This document shows, in pieces, positions 45,642-54,493 of a stretch of 64,000 nt of DNA. Numbering within the stretch: the stretch's first letter is position 1; each line of letters starts with the position of its first letter. Below the pieces are notes generated by a model. It did not search any database, was not told the origin of the DNA, and saw only the letters and a program-made list of their open reading frames with translations. Where the stretch lies: assembly GCA_013289835.1 (NCBI GenBank), contig JABCZG010000017.1:1-64000 (forward strand), given 5' to 3'. The stretch comes from Acidobacteriota bacterium. Its GTDB lineage: Bacteria > Acidobacteriota > Terriglobia > Acidiferrales > UBA7541. Made by a program: the position numbers and the translations under genes.

Positions 45642-46454
45642 CTAGAAGTAGCGGTGGCTATGCGACAAGTACAAATTCACGACTGTAAAGCTGAGCACCA
45701 CCACGACAAAATTAAAAATGCATAGTTTAGAGGCGCGCGCCCCGCGCCAAGTCGTGGTCCGCGCCAAACGGAAATACAGCACATACAAGATCAACACGAG
45801 CAACGTGATCACATATTTCGCATCGAAAAACGAGTGCTGCCCCGCCAGCCGGTCCACCGAAACGAAACCCAGTGCCGTTCCGATGGCGATGGAAACCACT
45901 CCCACCAAAACGCTCGATCGACTCATCCGTTCCAGCAAATCTAGCGGCGGCAGGCGCCATACCATTTCGCCAAGCTGGTGACGCCGCAAATGCCGTTCTT
46001 CCCCCAGAAAAATCATACTGAGTACGAAGGAGAGCGCGAACGCCGCATACGCCAGGATGCTCAACGTAACATGCAGCGCGAAAACAACGCCGTGCGTGGC
46101 CGGCGGCGCAAGCCGATCCGCGGGGGCAAGGTGTGCCGCCAGAAAAAACACCAGCACAAACGGCATAACAAAAGCCCCGACCGACCTTTGTCGGTGGTAG
46201 AACTCCAACCCCAGGTACGTCAGCGCAAGAAGCCATCCGAAGAGCGACATGGAGCCGTAAAGATCGTGGTACGGAACCGTGTGCGAACCTCGCGACCTCT
46301 CCAGAAGCGCCAAGTAGTGGGTCACCAATCCCAGGGCAAGAAACAACGTTCCCAGCCGGCCCGTGATCTCTTTGCCGGTATTCAAAAAACGAACGTACAG
46401 CCCCAGGCTCAGCACGTAGGCAAGCAGCGTCAAAATGAGAAATGGATGATTCAT
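45642..46454 (-). CDS. hemX: HemX/CcsA-like membrane protein
   Basis: 270 residues from ATG 46454. Eight predicted membrane segments. Motifs of the cytochrome c assembly (CcsA/CcmC) family, such as GSMSLFGWLLALTYLGLEF and AYAAFALSFVLSMIFLGEERHLRRH, with conserved His in HVTLSILAYA. The Trp-rich WWD heme loop of CcmC is not obvious. In the hemAXCDBL context it is best read as HemX, which in Bacillus lowers HemA levels. First gene of the operon. Confidence 0.82.
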   Translation of the reverse strand: MNHPFLILTLLAYVLSLGLYVRFLNTGKEITGRLGTLFLALGLVTHYLALLERSRGSHTVPYHDLYGSMSLFGWLLALTYLGLEFYHRQRSVGAFVMPFVLVFFLAAHLAPADRLAPPATHGVVFALHVTLSILAYAAFALSFVLSMIFLGEERHLRRHQLGEMVWRLPPLDLLERMSRSSVLVGVVSIAIGTALGFVSVDRLAGQHSFFDAKYVITLLVLILYVLYFRLARTTTWRGARASKLCIFNFVVVVLSFTVVNLYLSHSHRYF

Positions 46455-46642
46455 TATTCGCAATCAGGGGCTTATCTCAAGTCGCTCGTTCCCGATTTGT
46501 GGCCGAGTCAATCCCAAACGAGACTCTCCCCACCACTGCGAGTATACCCACACCTACTGCTCCACGCACAATCGCGCCACCTCGCACAGCCGTTTCAGCA
46601 GGACGGGCCTGGATTTGCTATCCTTGCTTCCTGGGACGGGAC
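46455..46642. promoter_or_regulatory. Divergent heme-operon promoter region
   Basis: 188 bases between the two heme operons. On the plus strand an extended -10 TG-C-TATCCT (TATCCT at 46619-46624) lies 18 bases before the hemE start, giving a leader of about 12 bases. The minus-strand promoter for hemX is not evident. Both operons could share a regulator here. Confidence 0.4.
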
Positions 46643-47716
46643 ATGACTACACGGGCTGACGCAATCAATCGAAAAGACTTATTCCTTCGTGCCTGCCGCG
46701 GCGAATCCCTGCCCCACGCTCCAGTCTGGATGATGCGCCAGGCCGGCCGCTACCTTCCTGAATACCGCGAAATCCGCGCAAAGCACGCATTTCTTGAGGT
46801 TTGCAAGAACCCGCAGCTCGCCGTCGAAGTGTCCCTCCAGCCCTTCCGAAGGCTAGGAGTGGACGCCATTATCGTTTTCTCAGACATCTTAATCCCCGCC
46901 GAAGCGATGGGCCTGCATCTCGAGCTTGGCGACGCCGGCCCCAATCTCCCCAATCCAGTCCGCTCCAAGTCCGACGTTGACAAACTCAAACTGTTCGACC
47001 CGGAGACGGAAACCGGCTTTCTGCCCGAAGCCATCCGCCGCATCGTCAAATCCGTTGGATCAGAGGTTCCCGTTTTGGGCTTTGCCGCCGCCCCTTGGAC
47101 CCTCGCCTGTTACATGGTGGAGGGCAAAACCAAGGAAGGTTTCGCCACGGTCAAAAGTTTTCTGTATCACGAGCCAAAGACCTTCCACGAATTGCTCCAC
47201 CGCATCGCCCAGGCAACGATTCCGTATCTGAAAGCGCAAATTGCCGCAGGCGCCTCCGCCGTTCAGTTGTTCGACACCTGGTGTGGTGAGTTGAGTCTGC
47301 AAGACTACCGGGAATTTGCTCTGCCCGCCGTTCAGGAAATCATCTCTGGAATTGGCGGTTCGGTCCCGGTTATCTATTACACCAAGGCATCCCAGCATCT
47401 GCTCCCGGCTTTTGCCAATTCCGGCGCAAACGTGCTCAGCCTCGATTGGCGCTTGGATCTTGCGGAAGTCCGAAAAACTCTAGGGCCGAAAATCGCGTTG
47501 CAAGGTAATGTGGATCCAGCAATCCTTCTTGGCCCGCCAGAAACAATTCGCGACGTGACACTGACCACCGTCAACTCACTCGCCGGCCAGGGCCACATTC
47601 TCAATCTCGGCCACGGAATCCTGCAGAACACCCCCGTCGAGAACGCCAAGCTGTTCGTCGAAACCGGCCAAGGTGTATTGTTGCAAGATGCCCGGCCCGC
47701 TGCCCAGGCAAGATGA
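46643..47716 (+). CDS. hemE: Uroporphyrinogen decarboxylase
   Basis: 357 residues from ATG 46643, just after GGGACGGG. VWMMRQAGRYLPEYRE carries the substrate-binding arginines R32 and R36; FSDILIPAEAMG, WTLACYMVEG and FDTWCGELS (with the conserved Asp) are also typical. It converts uroporphyrinogen III to coproporphyrinogen III. Overlaps hemN by four bases (ATGA). Confidence 0.96.
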   Translation: MTTRADAINRKDLFLRACRGESLPHAPVWMMRQAGRYLPEYREIRAKHAFLEVCKNPQLAVEVSLQPFRRLGVDAIIVFSDILIPAEAMGLHLELGDAGPNLPNPVRSKSDVDKLKLFDPETETGFLPEAIRRIVKSVGSEVPVLGFAAAPWTLACYMVEGKTKEGFATVKSFLYHEPKTFHELLHRIAQATIPYLKAQIAAGASAVQLFDTWCGELSLQDYREFALPAVQEIISGIGGSVPVIYYTKASQHLLPAFANSGANVLSLDWRLDLAEVRKTLGPKIALQGNVDPAILLGPPETIRDVTLTTVNSLAGQGHILNLGHGILQNTPVENAKLFVETGQGVLLQDARPAAQAR

Positions 47717-49143
47717 GAAACGCCGCCATGACACTTGCCCATCCAAATATGCAGCAAATGCGCGAAGAGCTGCACGTCGGCGAAGACTTTCTCTCCCGCT
47801 ACAATCGCCCCGGCCCGCGCTACACCAGTTATCCTACCGCGCCAGTCTGGAACGACAACTTCGGCCCCGCCGATCTCGAAAAAGTGCACGACGAAGCGGA
47901 CCGCGCCAAGACTCCCGTCTCGCTCTACATGCACATCCCCTTTTGCGAGAGCCTCTGTCTTTTTTGCGCGTGCAACGTCGTCATCGAGAAAAACAAAGGC
48001 GTCGCGCCGCCCTACCTCGACATCCTAAAAAAAGAAATCGAGCGCACCAGCCGCAGCGTTTCCAAAGACCGCCTCGTCGTGCAATTTCATTGGGGCGGCG
48101 GTACTCCCACGTACCTGACCCCCGCGCAAATTGAAGACCTCTTCGGCTTCACGCGCGAGCATTTCCATCTCGCCCCAGACGCAGAGGTTGGCATCGAAGT
48201 GGACCCGCGCGTCACCTCGCGTGAACATCTGGAAACGCTCCGCAACCTCGGCTTCAATCGCCTCAGCATGGGCATTCAGGATTTTCATGCCGATGTCCAG
48301 AAGGCCGTTCACCGCATCCAGCCGTTCGAAATGACCCGCGACCTCCTTTTTGCCGCCCGTGAACTCGGCTTCGACAGCATCAACGTCGACCTGATTTACG
48401 GCCTGCCGTATCAAACGCCCGATCGCTTTGCCCACACCGTAGACCAAATTCTCGAACTAGCCCCCGATCGCGTCGCTCTCTTCAGCTACGCCCATGTGCC
48501 CTGGCTCAAGAAGCAGCAAGGCTCCTTCGCTGCTCATCTCCCCGAGGGCATGGAAAAATTCGAAATCTTCCGTACTGGTCTCTTGAAATTTCTCGAAGCC
48601 GGCTATCTCTACATCGGCATGGACCATTTCGCCAAGCCCGGCGATGAGCTCGCCGTCTCCCAACAAAACCGTACGCTGCACCGCAATTTTCAGGGCTACA
48701 CCACCAAAGCCGGCGCTGACCTCTACGGCATGGGCATCACCGCCATCAGCGGTTTCGAAGGCGCATACGCCCAAAACTATCGCGACATCCCTTCCTGGCA
48801 AAAAGCCGTCAACGAACGCGGAATCGCCACCATGCGCGGCTACCACCTTTCCGATGAAGATCGCCTCCGCCGCGCCGTCATCAGCCGTTTGCTCTGCCAC
48901 ACCATTCTGATCAAAGACGAAATCTCGCAAGAATTCGCCATCGACTTCGACCACTACTTCGCCGACGAACTCCGCCGCCTAGAACCCGCCCGCGAAGATG
49001 GCCTGGTCCTCCTCGATCGCGGCGAAATTCGCGCCACCTGGCTGGGCCGCATCTTCATCCGCAATCTGGCCATGGTCTTCGATCCCTATCTTGAAAAACA
49101 GCAGCTCATCAGCAGCAAGCCGCTCTTTTCCAAAACTCTCTGA
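47713..49143 (+). CDS. hemN: Oxygen-independent coproporphyrinogen-III oxidase
   Basis: 476 residues. Radical-SAM CxxxCxxC in HIPFCESLCLFCACN with an extra Cys two after the last, as in true HemN. YNRPGPRYTSYPTAP, HWGGGTPTYLTPAQ, SMGIQDF and HRNFQGYTTKAG separate it from HemW. It decarboxylates coproporphyrinogen III without oxygen. Start ATG overlaps hemE. A 24-base gap precedes the protoporphyrinogen oxidase gene. Confidence 0.95.
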   Translation: MRNAAMTLAHPNMQQMREELHVGEDFLSRYNRPGPRYTSYPTAPVWNDNFGPADLEKVHDEADRAKTPVSLYMHIPFCESLCLFCACNVVIEKNKGVAPPYLDILKKEIERTSRSVSKDRLVVQFHWGGGTPTYLTPAQIEDLFGFTREHFHLAPDAEVGIEVDPRVTSREHLETLRNLGFNRLSMGIQDFHADVQKAVHRIQPFEMTRDLLFAARELGFDSINVDLIYGLPYQTPDRFAHTVDQILELAPDRVALFSYAHVPWLKKQQGSFAAHLPEGMEKFEIFRTGLLKFLEAGYLYIGMDHFAKPGDELAVSQQNRTLHRNFQGYTTKAGADLYGMGITAISGFEGAYAQNYRDIPSWQKAVNERGIATMRGYHLSDEDRLRRAVISRLLCHTILIKDEISQEFAIDFDHYFADELRRLEPAREDGLVLLDRGEIRATWLGRIFIRNLAMVFDPYLEKQQLISSKPLFSKTL

Positions 49144-49167
49144 GTCCGCGAGGATGCTGACAACTCC

Positions 49168-50535
49168 GTGACCCGTCACGTCCCAGCTCTGGTGATCGGC
49201 GGTGGAATCTCCGGCCTCGTCTGCGCCTACGCCCTCCGCAAAACCGGTATCGACGCCCAACTTCTCGAAGCCGCTCCCCGCCCCGGCGGTGTCATACAAT
49301 CCATCACCCGCGACGGCTTCCTCCTGGAACTGGGCCCCCAAAGTTTCAGCAGCACCCCCGCGCTCCGCCAACTCTGCGCCGAACTCGGCATCACTAACGA
49401 AATCATTGAGGCCCCGCTCCACGCGCCGCGCTACGTCTTGATCGACGGCACACTTCGTCCCGTGCCCCTAAGCCCTCTCGCATTTTTCACCAGTTCCCTA
49501 ATCGACGCATCGACAAAATGGGCCCTCCTCCGCGACGTCTTCGGAAAAAGCACCCCGCCCGACGCCGATGAATCCATCGCTGAATTCACGCGCAGAAAAT
49601 TCTCCGCCCAACTCCTCGACCGCCTCGTCGGCCCCTTCGTCTCCGGCGTCTACGCCGGCGATCCCGAGCGCCTCAGCGTCCGCAGCACCTTCTCCCAGCT
49701 CTACGAAGCCGAAAAATCTTCCGGCAGCATCGTTCGCGGCATGCTGCGCCTCGCCAAAACCAAAAAAGGCCCCCGCGAACATCCCACCTTGCAAACCTTC
49801 CGCAGTGGCACTGAAGCACTAGTCCGTGCTCTTTCCACAAACCTCGGTGCGGCCATGCGGACGAACGCGAAGATCATCAGGCTCACAAAAAACCCTGACG
49901 CCTCCTTCACTGTTCAAATTGAAGGCGAAGGAAATAGTGACTCTCTTTCGGCGAAAGCTTTGATTCTGGCGATACCTCCTGACACAGCTGGAAGGCTTCT
50001 CGCCGATCTCGATTCCTCCTTCGAGTCTCTACTCGGCCCCGTCGAATTCGCCGCCGTCGCCGTCGTCTCCCTCGGCTACCCGAAATCTGCCATCACCCAC
50101 TCCTTGGACGGCTTTGGCTTCCTCGTGCCGCGCTCCGCCGGTCTCCGCGTCCTCGGCACCGTCTGGAATTCCTCCCTCTTCCCCGGCCGCGCCCCCGATG
50201 GTCACGCTCTTCTGACCTCCTTCGTCGGCGGTACCACCGACCCCGCCGCCGCAAAGTTGACCCCCGACAATCTCGCAGCCCTGGTACATCGCGAAATCGC
50301 GTCGATTCTCTCCATCAATCCCGAGCCAACTTTTTCAAACGTCACAATTTGGCCCCGCGCACTTCCCCAGTTCAATCTCGGCCACGCCGCCCGCTTGGCC
50401 GCCCTCGCAACTCTTCTAAAAAGCAATCCAGGCATCTGGCTTACAGGCAACTACCTCCGTAGCCCCGCCATCGGCTCCTGCGTCGAGCAAGCCTTGGCCA
50501 CCGCCGAAGAAGTCGCCAAGCGGCTGGCGCAATGA
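49168..50535 (+). CDS. hemY: FAD-dependent protoporphyrinogen oxidase
   Basis: 455 residues, GTG start. Rossmann FAD motif VIGGGISGLVCAYALRKTG, the PPO motif GGVIQSITRDGFLLELGPQSF, VSGVYAGDPERLSVRS, and a C-terminal FAD block WLTGNYLRSPAIGSCVEQAL. This is the oxygen-using HemY/HemG-type flavoenzyme forming protoporphyrin IX. The last step, ferrochelatase, is not in the window. Confidence 0.93.
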   Translation: MTRHVPALVIGGGISGLVCAYALRKTGIDAQLLEAAPRPGGVIQSITRDGFLLELGPQSFSSTPALRQLCAELGITNEIIEAPLHAPRYVLIDGTLRPVPLSPLAFFTSSLIDASTKWALLRDVFGKSTPPDADESIAEFTRRKFSAQLLDRLVGPFVSGVYAGDPERLSVRSTFSQLYEAEKSSGSIVRGMLRLAKTKKGPREHPTLQTFRSGTEALVRALSTNLGAAMRTNAKIIRLTKNPDASFTVQIEGEGNSDSLSAKALILAIPPDTAGRLLADLDSSFESLLGPVEFAAVAVVSLGYPKSAITHSLDGFGFLVPRSAGLRVLGTVWNSSLFPGRAPDGHALLTSFVGGTTDPAAAKLTPDNLAALVHREIASILSINPEPTFSNVTIWPRALPQFNLGHAARLAALATLLKSNPGIWLTGNYLRSPAIGSCVEQALATAEEVAKRLAQ

Positions 50536-50608
50536 AACTGCAAACTGCGCCTCATCCAATTGATACCAGGCATCGTATATTGATCTAGGAGACCAAGAAG
50601 CCTAACCC

Positions 50609-51196
50609 GTGTTCCTGGCAGCTCTGATACCCACGGCGAACCGCGAAGTGTCGCCCGACGCGACCCTCGTGCACCGGCTTCTTCAAAAAGATGTGAGCGC
50701 CTTCGAGCAGCTCTACGACCGCCATTCCCGCGCCATTTATTCCCTGGTCCTGCGCATCCTGCAGCAAGCGGGAACCGCCGAGGAAGTCGTTCAAGACATC
50801 TTCCTCCAGCTCTGGCGCAACGCCGCGCAGTATGATGTCTCGCGTGGCCCCTTTGTCCCCTGGCTGTTCACTCTGGCTCGCAACCGCGCCTTGGACACGC
50901 TTCGCCTGAAAAGCGAACGCCAGCGCCGCCGCGAAGACCAAACCGAGGAATTGCCGCCCATTGCCACCGTGCCGCAGTACGAACAGCAATTCGACGAAAA
51001 GCGCCGCGCCGAAAAAGTTCGCACTCTAATGGCTTCGCTCAGCCCGCAGCAAAAAAAAGCCATCGAGCTGGCCTACTTTGAAGGATTGAGCCACTCCGAA
51101 ATTGCCGCGGCCTTGAAAGAGCCACTCGGCACAGTGAAAAGTTGGATTCGCAACGGTCTGTTGCGCTTGAAAGAAGAATTGCAGGCCACCACGTGA
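50609..51196 (+). CDS. ECF sigma factor (SigK-like)
   Basis: 195 residues, GTG start. Region 2 (FEQLYDRHSRAIYSLVLRIL, EEVVQDIFLQLWRNAAQYD, PWLFTLARNRALDTLR) and region 4 (LSPQQKKAIELAYFEGLSHSEIAAALKEPLGTVKSWIRNGLLRLKEEL) are clear. It directs RNA polymerase to stress-type promoters. The next gene, translationally coupled through a GTGA overlap, encodes its membrane anti-sigma factor, matching the SigK/RskA arrangement. Confidence 0.93.
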   Translation: MFLAALIPTANREVSPDATLVHRLLQKDVSAFEQLYDRHSRAIYSLVLRILQQAGTAEEVVQDIFLQLWRNAAQYDVSRGPFVPWLFTLARNRALDTLRLKSERQRRREDQTEELPPIATVPQYEQQFDEKRRAEKVRTLMASLSPQQKKAIELAYFEGLSHSEIAAALKEPLGTVKSWIRNGLLRLKEELQATT

Positions 51197-51987
51197 GCGA
51201 ATGCGCTAAATTCCGCGAACTACTCGAAGCCTACGCGCTCGGCGCCCTGGACGCCCCCGAACGCGCCGCGCTCGAAGCTCATCTCGCCACCGGCTGCGAC
51301 GATTGCGCCAAAGCCCTCGCCGAAGCCCGCTGGCTCGTTAGCCAGTTGGCCTACCTCGCGCCCGAAGCCGCACCCTCCGGCATGCTCAAGGGCCGACTAC
51401 TGCAAACCGTCCGCTCCGAAGCCCAAGCAGCAAAGCAATCCGCGTCGCCCAAATCCGCCATTCCCTTCTGGATGTGGGCCGGAGTCGCCGCTCTCTTTGT
51501 GGCGACGATTTATTCCGCTTGGAACGCCCAGAAAATGCAGCGCGAGATTCAGCGCTCCGACAATATCGCGGCTGCTCTTCTCCAACGCCGAAACCAACTC
51601 GAAGCTCAATTGGAAGACGCCAGGCGCGAAGCCACGATACTTGTCGATCCCGCTTCCGTGAAGATCGCTCTCTCTTCCTCGGATCCCCAAACGCCGCCGC
51701 TCGAAGCCACCTGGCATTCCCAACTCGGCATCGTTCTGACCGGACAAAAAACTCCCCTTCCACCCGGCAACCGTGTACTGCAATTGTGGCTGATCCCCAA
51801 AGTCCCCGGCGGCAAGCCCATTCCCTCACTTACCATCCGCCCCGACGCCGATGGAAAATTCGTCCTGCTCGTAGCGAATCCCCCCGAGCTAATGGCCCAA
51901 ACAAAAGCCCTGGCCATCACCGAAGAACCCGAAGGCGGCAGCACAGCACCAACAACCGCGCCTCGATGGGTCGGCGGCGTCAGCTAG
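51193..51987 (+). CDS. RskA-like anti-sigma factor
   Basis: 264 residues from the GTG at 51193. The N-terminal ZAS-like domain (FRELLEAYALGALDAPERAALEAHLA, then CDDCAKAL) binds the sigma factor in the cytoplasm. A membrane segment lies at about 94-112. The C-terminal part is the RskA domain (LGIVLTGQKTPLPPGNRVLQLWLIP, LTIRPDADGKFVLLV), outside the membrane. Release of the sigma factor presumably needs regulated proteolysis. Confidence 0.88.
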   Translation: MSECAKFRELLEAYALGALDAPERAALEAHLATGCDDCAKALAEARWLVSQLAYLAPEAAPSGMLKGRLLQTVRSEAQAAKQSASPKSAIPFWMWAGVAALFVATIYSAWNAQKMQREIQRSDNIAAALLQRRNQLEAQLEDARREATILVDPASVKIALSSSDPQTPPLEATWHSQLGIVLTGQKTPLPPGNRVLQLWLIPKVPGGKPIPSLTIRPDADGKFVLLVANPPELMAQTKALAITEEPEGGSTAPTTAPRWVGGVS

Positions 51988-52131
51988 AGGAGCCCTAAGT
52001 ACGATTCATGGATCGTCGCAGACTCGGAAGGCTACCTTGTCTCCACGTTGGCAGGCGCGCGGTTCAAAAGAAGCAAACAACCTTTAAAAGCAAGTCTCTT
52101 CTCCTACGGAATACTGAAAACTGAGAACTGA
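51988..52131. other. Short spacer with CTGA-type tandem
   Basis: Between convergent genes. CTGAAAACTGAGAACTGAC near 52108-52126 is a degenerate tandem of CTGARAA units, period 7. No gene. Confidence 0.4.
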
Positions 52132-52647
52132 CTACCTCCCATACCGCAGCGCCAACCGCGTCTTCCGCCGCTCCGCCGCCTCCCGATACCTCCGCTTCTC
52201 CCCCGCCGTCTTCAAAATGAGCGGCCGCACTGGTTTCGGTTTACTCGTGTGCTCGTCAATCGCCACAAACGTCACGTACGCCGTCGTCGTGTGCTTCCGC
52301 TCCCCCGTCATCGCATTTTCCGAAAACACCTCGACGCCCACTTCCATCGAAGTATGAAAAACACGATTCACTTGCGACTTCAAATTCACAATTTCCCCCA
52401 AGTTCACCGGATTGCGAAAATCAATGTAGTCCACCGAAGCCGTCACCACATAGCTGTTCGAATGCCGGTGCGCCGCCAGCGCCGCCGCCATATCCACCAA
52501 GTGCATCACCTGCCCGCCCAGAAGTTTCCCCAGCGGATTCGTCATCGCCGGCAAAACGATCTCCGTCATCTCTGATCGCGAAGCGCTCACCGGTCTCCCT
52601 GGCAAGCCAGCCCCCCGGTCACCACTCTCTACGTTTTTTCGCTTCAT
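52132..52647 (-). CDS. Acyl-CoA thioesterase (hotdog fold)
   Basis: 171 residues from the ATG at 52647; longer in-frame starts to 52713 exist but carry no domain sequence. MTNPLGKLLGGQVMHLVDMAAALAAHRHSN, VVTASVDYIDFRNPVNLGEIV and TTTAYVTFVAID match the YciA/BFIT acyl-CoA thioesterases, which hydrolyse acyl-CoAs in the cytoplasm. Catalytic Asp in HLVDM. The C-terminus is basic. Divergent from the TPR gene at 52713. Confidence 0.88.
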   Translation of the reverse strand: MKRKNVESGDRGAGLPGRPVSASRSEMTEIVLPAMTNPLGKLLGGQVMHLVDMAAALAAHRHSNSYVVTASVDYIDFRNPVNLGEIVNLKSQVNRVFHTSMEVGVEVFSENAMTGERKHTTTAYVTFVAIDEHTSKPKPVRPLILKTAGEKRRYREAAERRKTRLALRYGR

Positions 52648-52671
52648 TCGTTTCCCCGTCTCTGTGCGAGT

Positions 52672-52700
52672 TTGGTGGCTCTCTCCCGCTCCCGTATAAT
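52672..52700 (+). promoter_or_regulatory. Promoter of near-leaderless TPR gene
   Basis: TTGGTG (52672-52677), a 17-base spacer and a perfect TATAAT (52695-52700). Transcription should start near 52707, only about six bases before the ATG at 52713, so there is no room for a ribosome site. Confidence 0.6.
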
Positions 52701-52705
52701 ACGGG
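52691..52705. promoter_or_regulatory. 15-base perfect palindrome spanning the -10
   Basis: CCCGTAT-A-ATACGGG. It is centred on the TATAAT element and also presents TATTAT on the minus strand toward the thioesterase gene. It could be an operator that blocks the plus-strand promoter. Confidence 0.5.
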
Positions 52706-52712
52706 ACGACCA

Positions 52713-53036
52713 ATGACCGAACAAAAGAAAACCCGCCGCCAGATGCTCGAAGAGTTCGTGGCCCAGAAACCCGACGACGCCTTCTCCCGCTACGGCCTCG
52801 CCATGGAGTGCATGAACAGCGGCGACCCCACCGCCGCCGACCTGCATTTCCGCGCGCTACTCGATCACCACGCCGACTACATCGCCGCCTATCTGATGTA
52901 TGGCCAACTCCTCGCCCGCGAATCCCGCCCTGCCGAAGCCAGGCAAGTTCTTTCGAACGGCATCGCCGCCGCCGCCAAAAAAGGCGACCAGCACGCCCGC
53001 TCCGAGATGGAAGCCCTCCTCACCGAACTTGGCTAG
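52713..53036 (+). CDS. Small TPR-like protein
   Basis: 107 residues. Two TPR-like helix pairs: FVAQKPDDAFSRYGLAMECMNSGDPTAADLHFRALLD and YIAAYLMYGQLLARESRPAEARQVLSNGIAAA, with conserved Gly/Ala/Tyr positions. Cytoplasmic; probably a protein-binding module. Its promoter palindrome and near-leaderless start are described separately. It ends 10 bases before the TrmJ-like gene. Confidence 0.78.
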   Translation: MTEQKKTRRQMLEEFVAQKPDDAFSRYGLAMECMNSGDPTAADLHFRALLDHHADYIAAYLMYGQLLARESRPAEARQVLSNGIAAAAKKGDQHARSEMEALLTELG

Positions 53037-53046
53037 GCGCCGCACC

Positions 53047-53775
53047 GTGCCCGCTCAGCCAAAGCTCAGCAATCTCTGCGTCGTCTTGGTCGCCACGCGA
53101 AATCCCCTTAACATCGGCGCCGCCGCTCGCGCCATGAGCAACTTCGGCTTCTCCCAACTCCGCGTCGTCAACCCTTACGAACTCGCCTTCCGCGAAGCCC
53201 GCTCGGCCGTCGGCGCATCCAAGCTTCTCGCCGACGCCAAAGAATTCCAGAGCGTCGCCGATGCCGTCGCCGATTGCACGCTCGTGGTCGGCACCACCGC
53301 CGTCGGCCGCCGCGCCTTGCAGCATCCTCTTCGCCGCCTCGAGCCCGGAGCCCGCCTCATCCGCCGCGAACTCCTCTCCGCTCGCGTCGCTCTTCTCTTC
53401 GGTTCGGAAAAAGTCGGCCTCTCCAACGAAGACCTCAGCCACTGCCACTGGCTCATGCGCATTCCCACTCGCGAAGAGCATCGCTCCCTCAACCTGGGTC
53501 AAGCCGTCGCCATCTGCCTCTACGAATTCATCCGCGATTCCAAGCCTCCGCGCCAACCCCACAAAGAAAAGCCGGCCACCGCAAAAGATCGCGAGCGCAT
53601 CACCGAAGTCTTGCTCGAAGCCCTCCGTGCCAGCGGCTACCTAAGTCCCCACCCCTCCGCCATCGCCGACGAAAAAGTCCGCCGCCTCATCCGCCGCCTG
53701 AACATCTCCGCCAAGGACGCCGCCATTTTCCCCGGAATGTTGCGCCAAATCGTGTGGAAGCTCCAGCCGCACTAA
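53047..53775 (+). CDS. TrmJ/LasT-like tRNA/rRNA methyltransferase
   Basis: 242 residues from GTG 53047. SPOUT-family motifs: VLVATRNPLNIGAAARAMSNFG (motif 1), LLFGSEKVGLSNEDL (motif 2) and IPTREEHRSLNLGQAVAICLYE (motif 3). These bind S-adenosylmethionine in a knot. It is likely a tRNA 2'-O-methyltransferase (TrmJ), position 32. A C-terminal helical tail (VRRLIRRLNISAKDAAIFPGMLRQI) is typical of TrmJ-type proteins. Confidence 0.9.
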   Translation: MPAQPKLSNLCVVLVATRNPLNIGAAARAMSNFGFSQLRVVNPYELAFREARSAVGASKLLADAKEFQSVADAVADCTLVVGTTAVGRRALQHPLRRLEPGARLIRRELLSARVALLFGSEKVGLSNEDLSHCHWLMRIPTREEHRSLNLGQAVAICLYEFIRDSKPPRQPHKEKPATAKDRERITEVLLEALRASGYLSPHPSAIADEKVRRLIRRLNISAKDAAIFPGMLRQIVWKLQPH

Positions 53776-53804
53776 ATCCAACCCAAACAACCCGGCCCGC
53801 GCTC

Positions 53805-53813
53805 TGGTATGAT
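53805..53813 (+). promoter_or_regulatory. Extended -10, short-leader LON-domain gene
   Basis: TG-G-TATGAT lies 14 bases before the ATG at 53827, giving a leader of about seven bases. The upstream ATG at 53809 is inside this element and therefore is probably not a start codon. Confidence 0.45.
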
Positions 53814-53826
53814 TGGTCTGGGACCC

Positions 53827-54447
53827 ATGCGGCCTGATCGCATTCCGCTGTTTCCTCTGAACGTCGTTCTTCTCCCCGGCGCTGAGCTTCCCTTGCACAT
53901 TTTCGAACCGCGCTACCGCCAGATGGTGAAAGACTGCCTCGAAGACAATTCTGAATTCGGCATGCTTCTCGCTCTTCCGAACGGTGTCGCGCGCGTTGGT
54001 TGTACCGCCGAAATCGTGGACGTCGTAAAGCGCTACGACGACGGCCGCATGGACATCCTCACGACAGGCCGTTCGCCATTCCGCGCTGTGCATTTATTCA
54101 CAGAAAACCCCGTGCTGGTAGGCCAAGTCGATTATCTCGAAGACCGTGAAGTCCCCGCCGATGCACGCGTCCGGCGTGAGCTTGTGGAATTGTTCGAAGC
54201 CTGCCACACACTCATCTTCGACGACTATCCGAAGCACCTCGACTGCGCCTCCGCCGATGGGCTCTCGTATGTCGTTGCAGCCACGCTGCCGATGGAACTA
54301 CTCTGGAAACAGCAAATTCTCGAGTTGCGCACTGAATCGGATCGTCAGGAGCGCCTCGTGGCGTACCTTCGCGAATGGGCCCCGCATCTACAGAAAGCAG
54401 ATGCCATGCGTCAGCGGGCCGGCGGTAACGGACACGGGTTGAATTAG
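53827..54447 (+). CDS. LON substrate-binding-domain protein
   Basis: 206 residues. The N-terminal LON domain motif IPLFPLNVVLLPGAELPLHIFEPRYRQMVKDCLE is complete, followed by VGCTAEIVDVVKRYDDGRMDIL. No ATPase or protease domain follows, so it is a stand-alone LON-like protein, like those from many bacteria. The start is ATG 53827 because the ATG at 53809 overlaps a -10 element. Function beyond peptide binding is not known. Confidence 0.88.
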   Translation: MRPDRIPLFPLNVVLLPGAELPLHIFEPRYRQMVKDCLEDNSEFGMLLALPNGVARVGCTAEIVDVVKRYDDGRMDILTTGRSPFRAVHLFTENPVLVGQVDYLEDREVPADARVRRELVELFEACHTLIFDDYPKHLDCASADGLSYVVAATLPMELLWKQQILELRTESDRQERLVAYLREWAPHLQKADAMRQRAGGNGHGLN

Positions 54448-54493
54448 TGGTGTGAGGCGATTCGGCCAAGCCGGATCGCGGAACGGGAACCTA

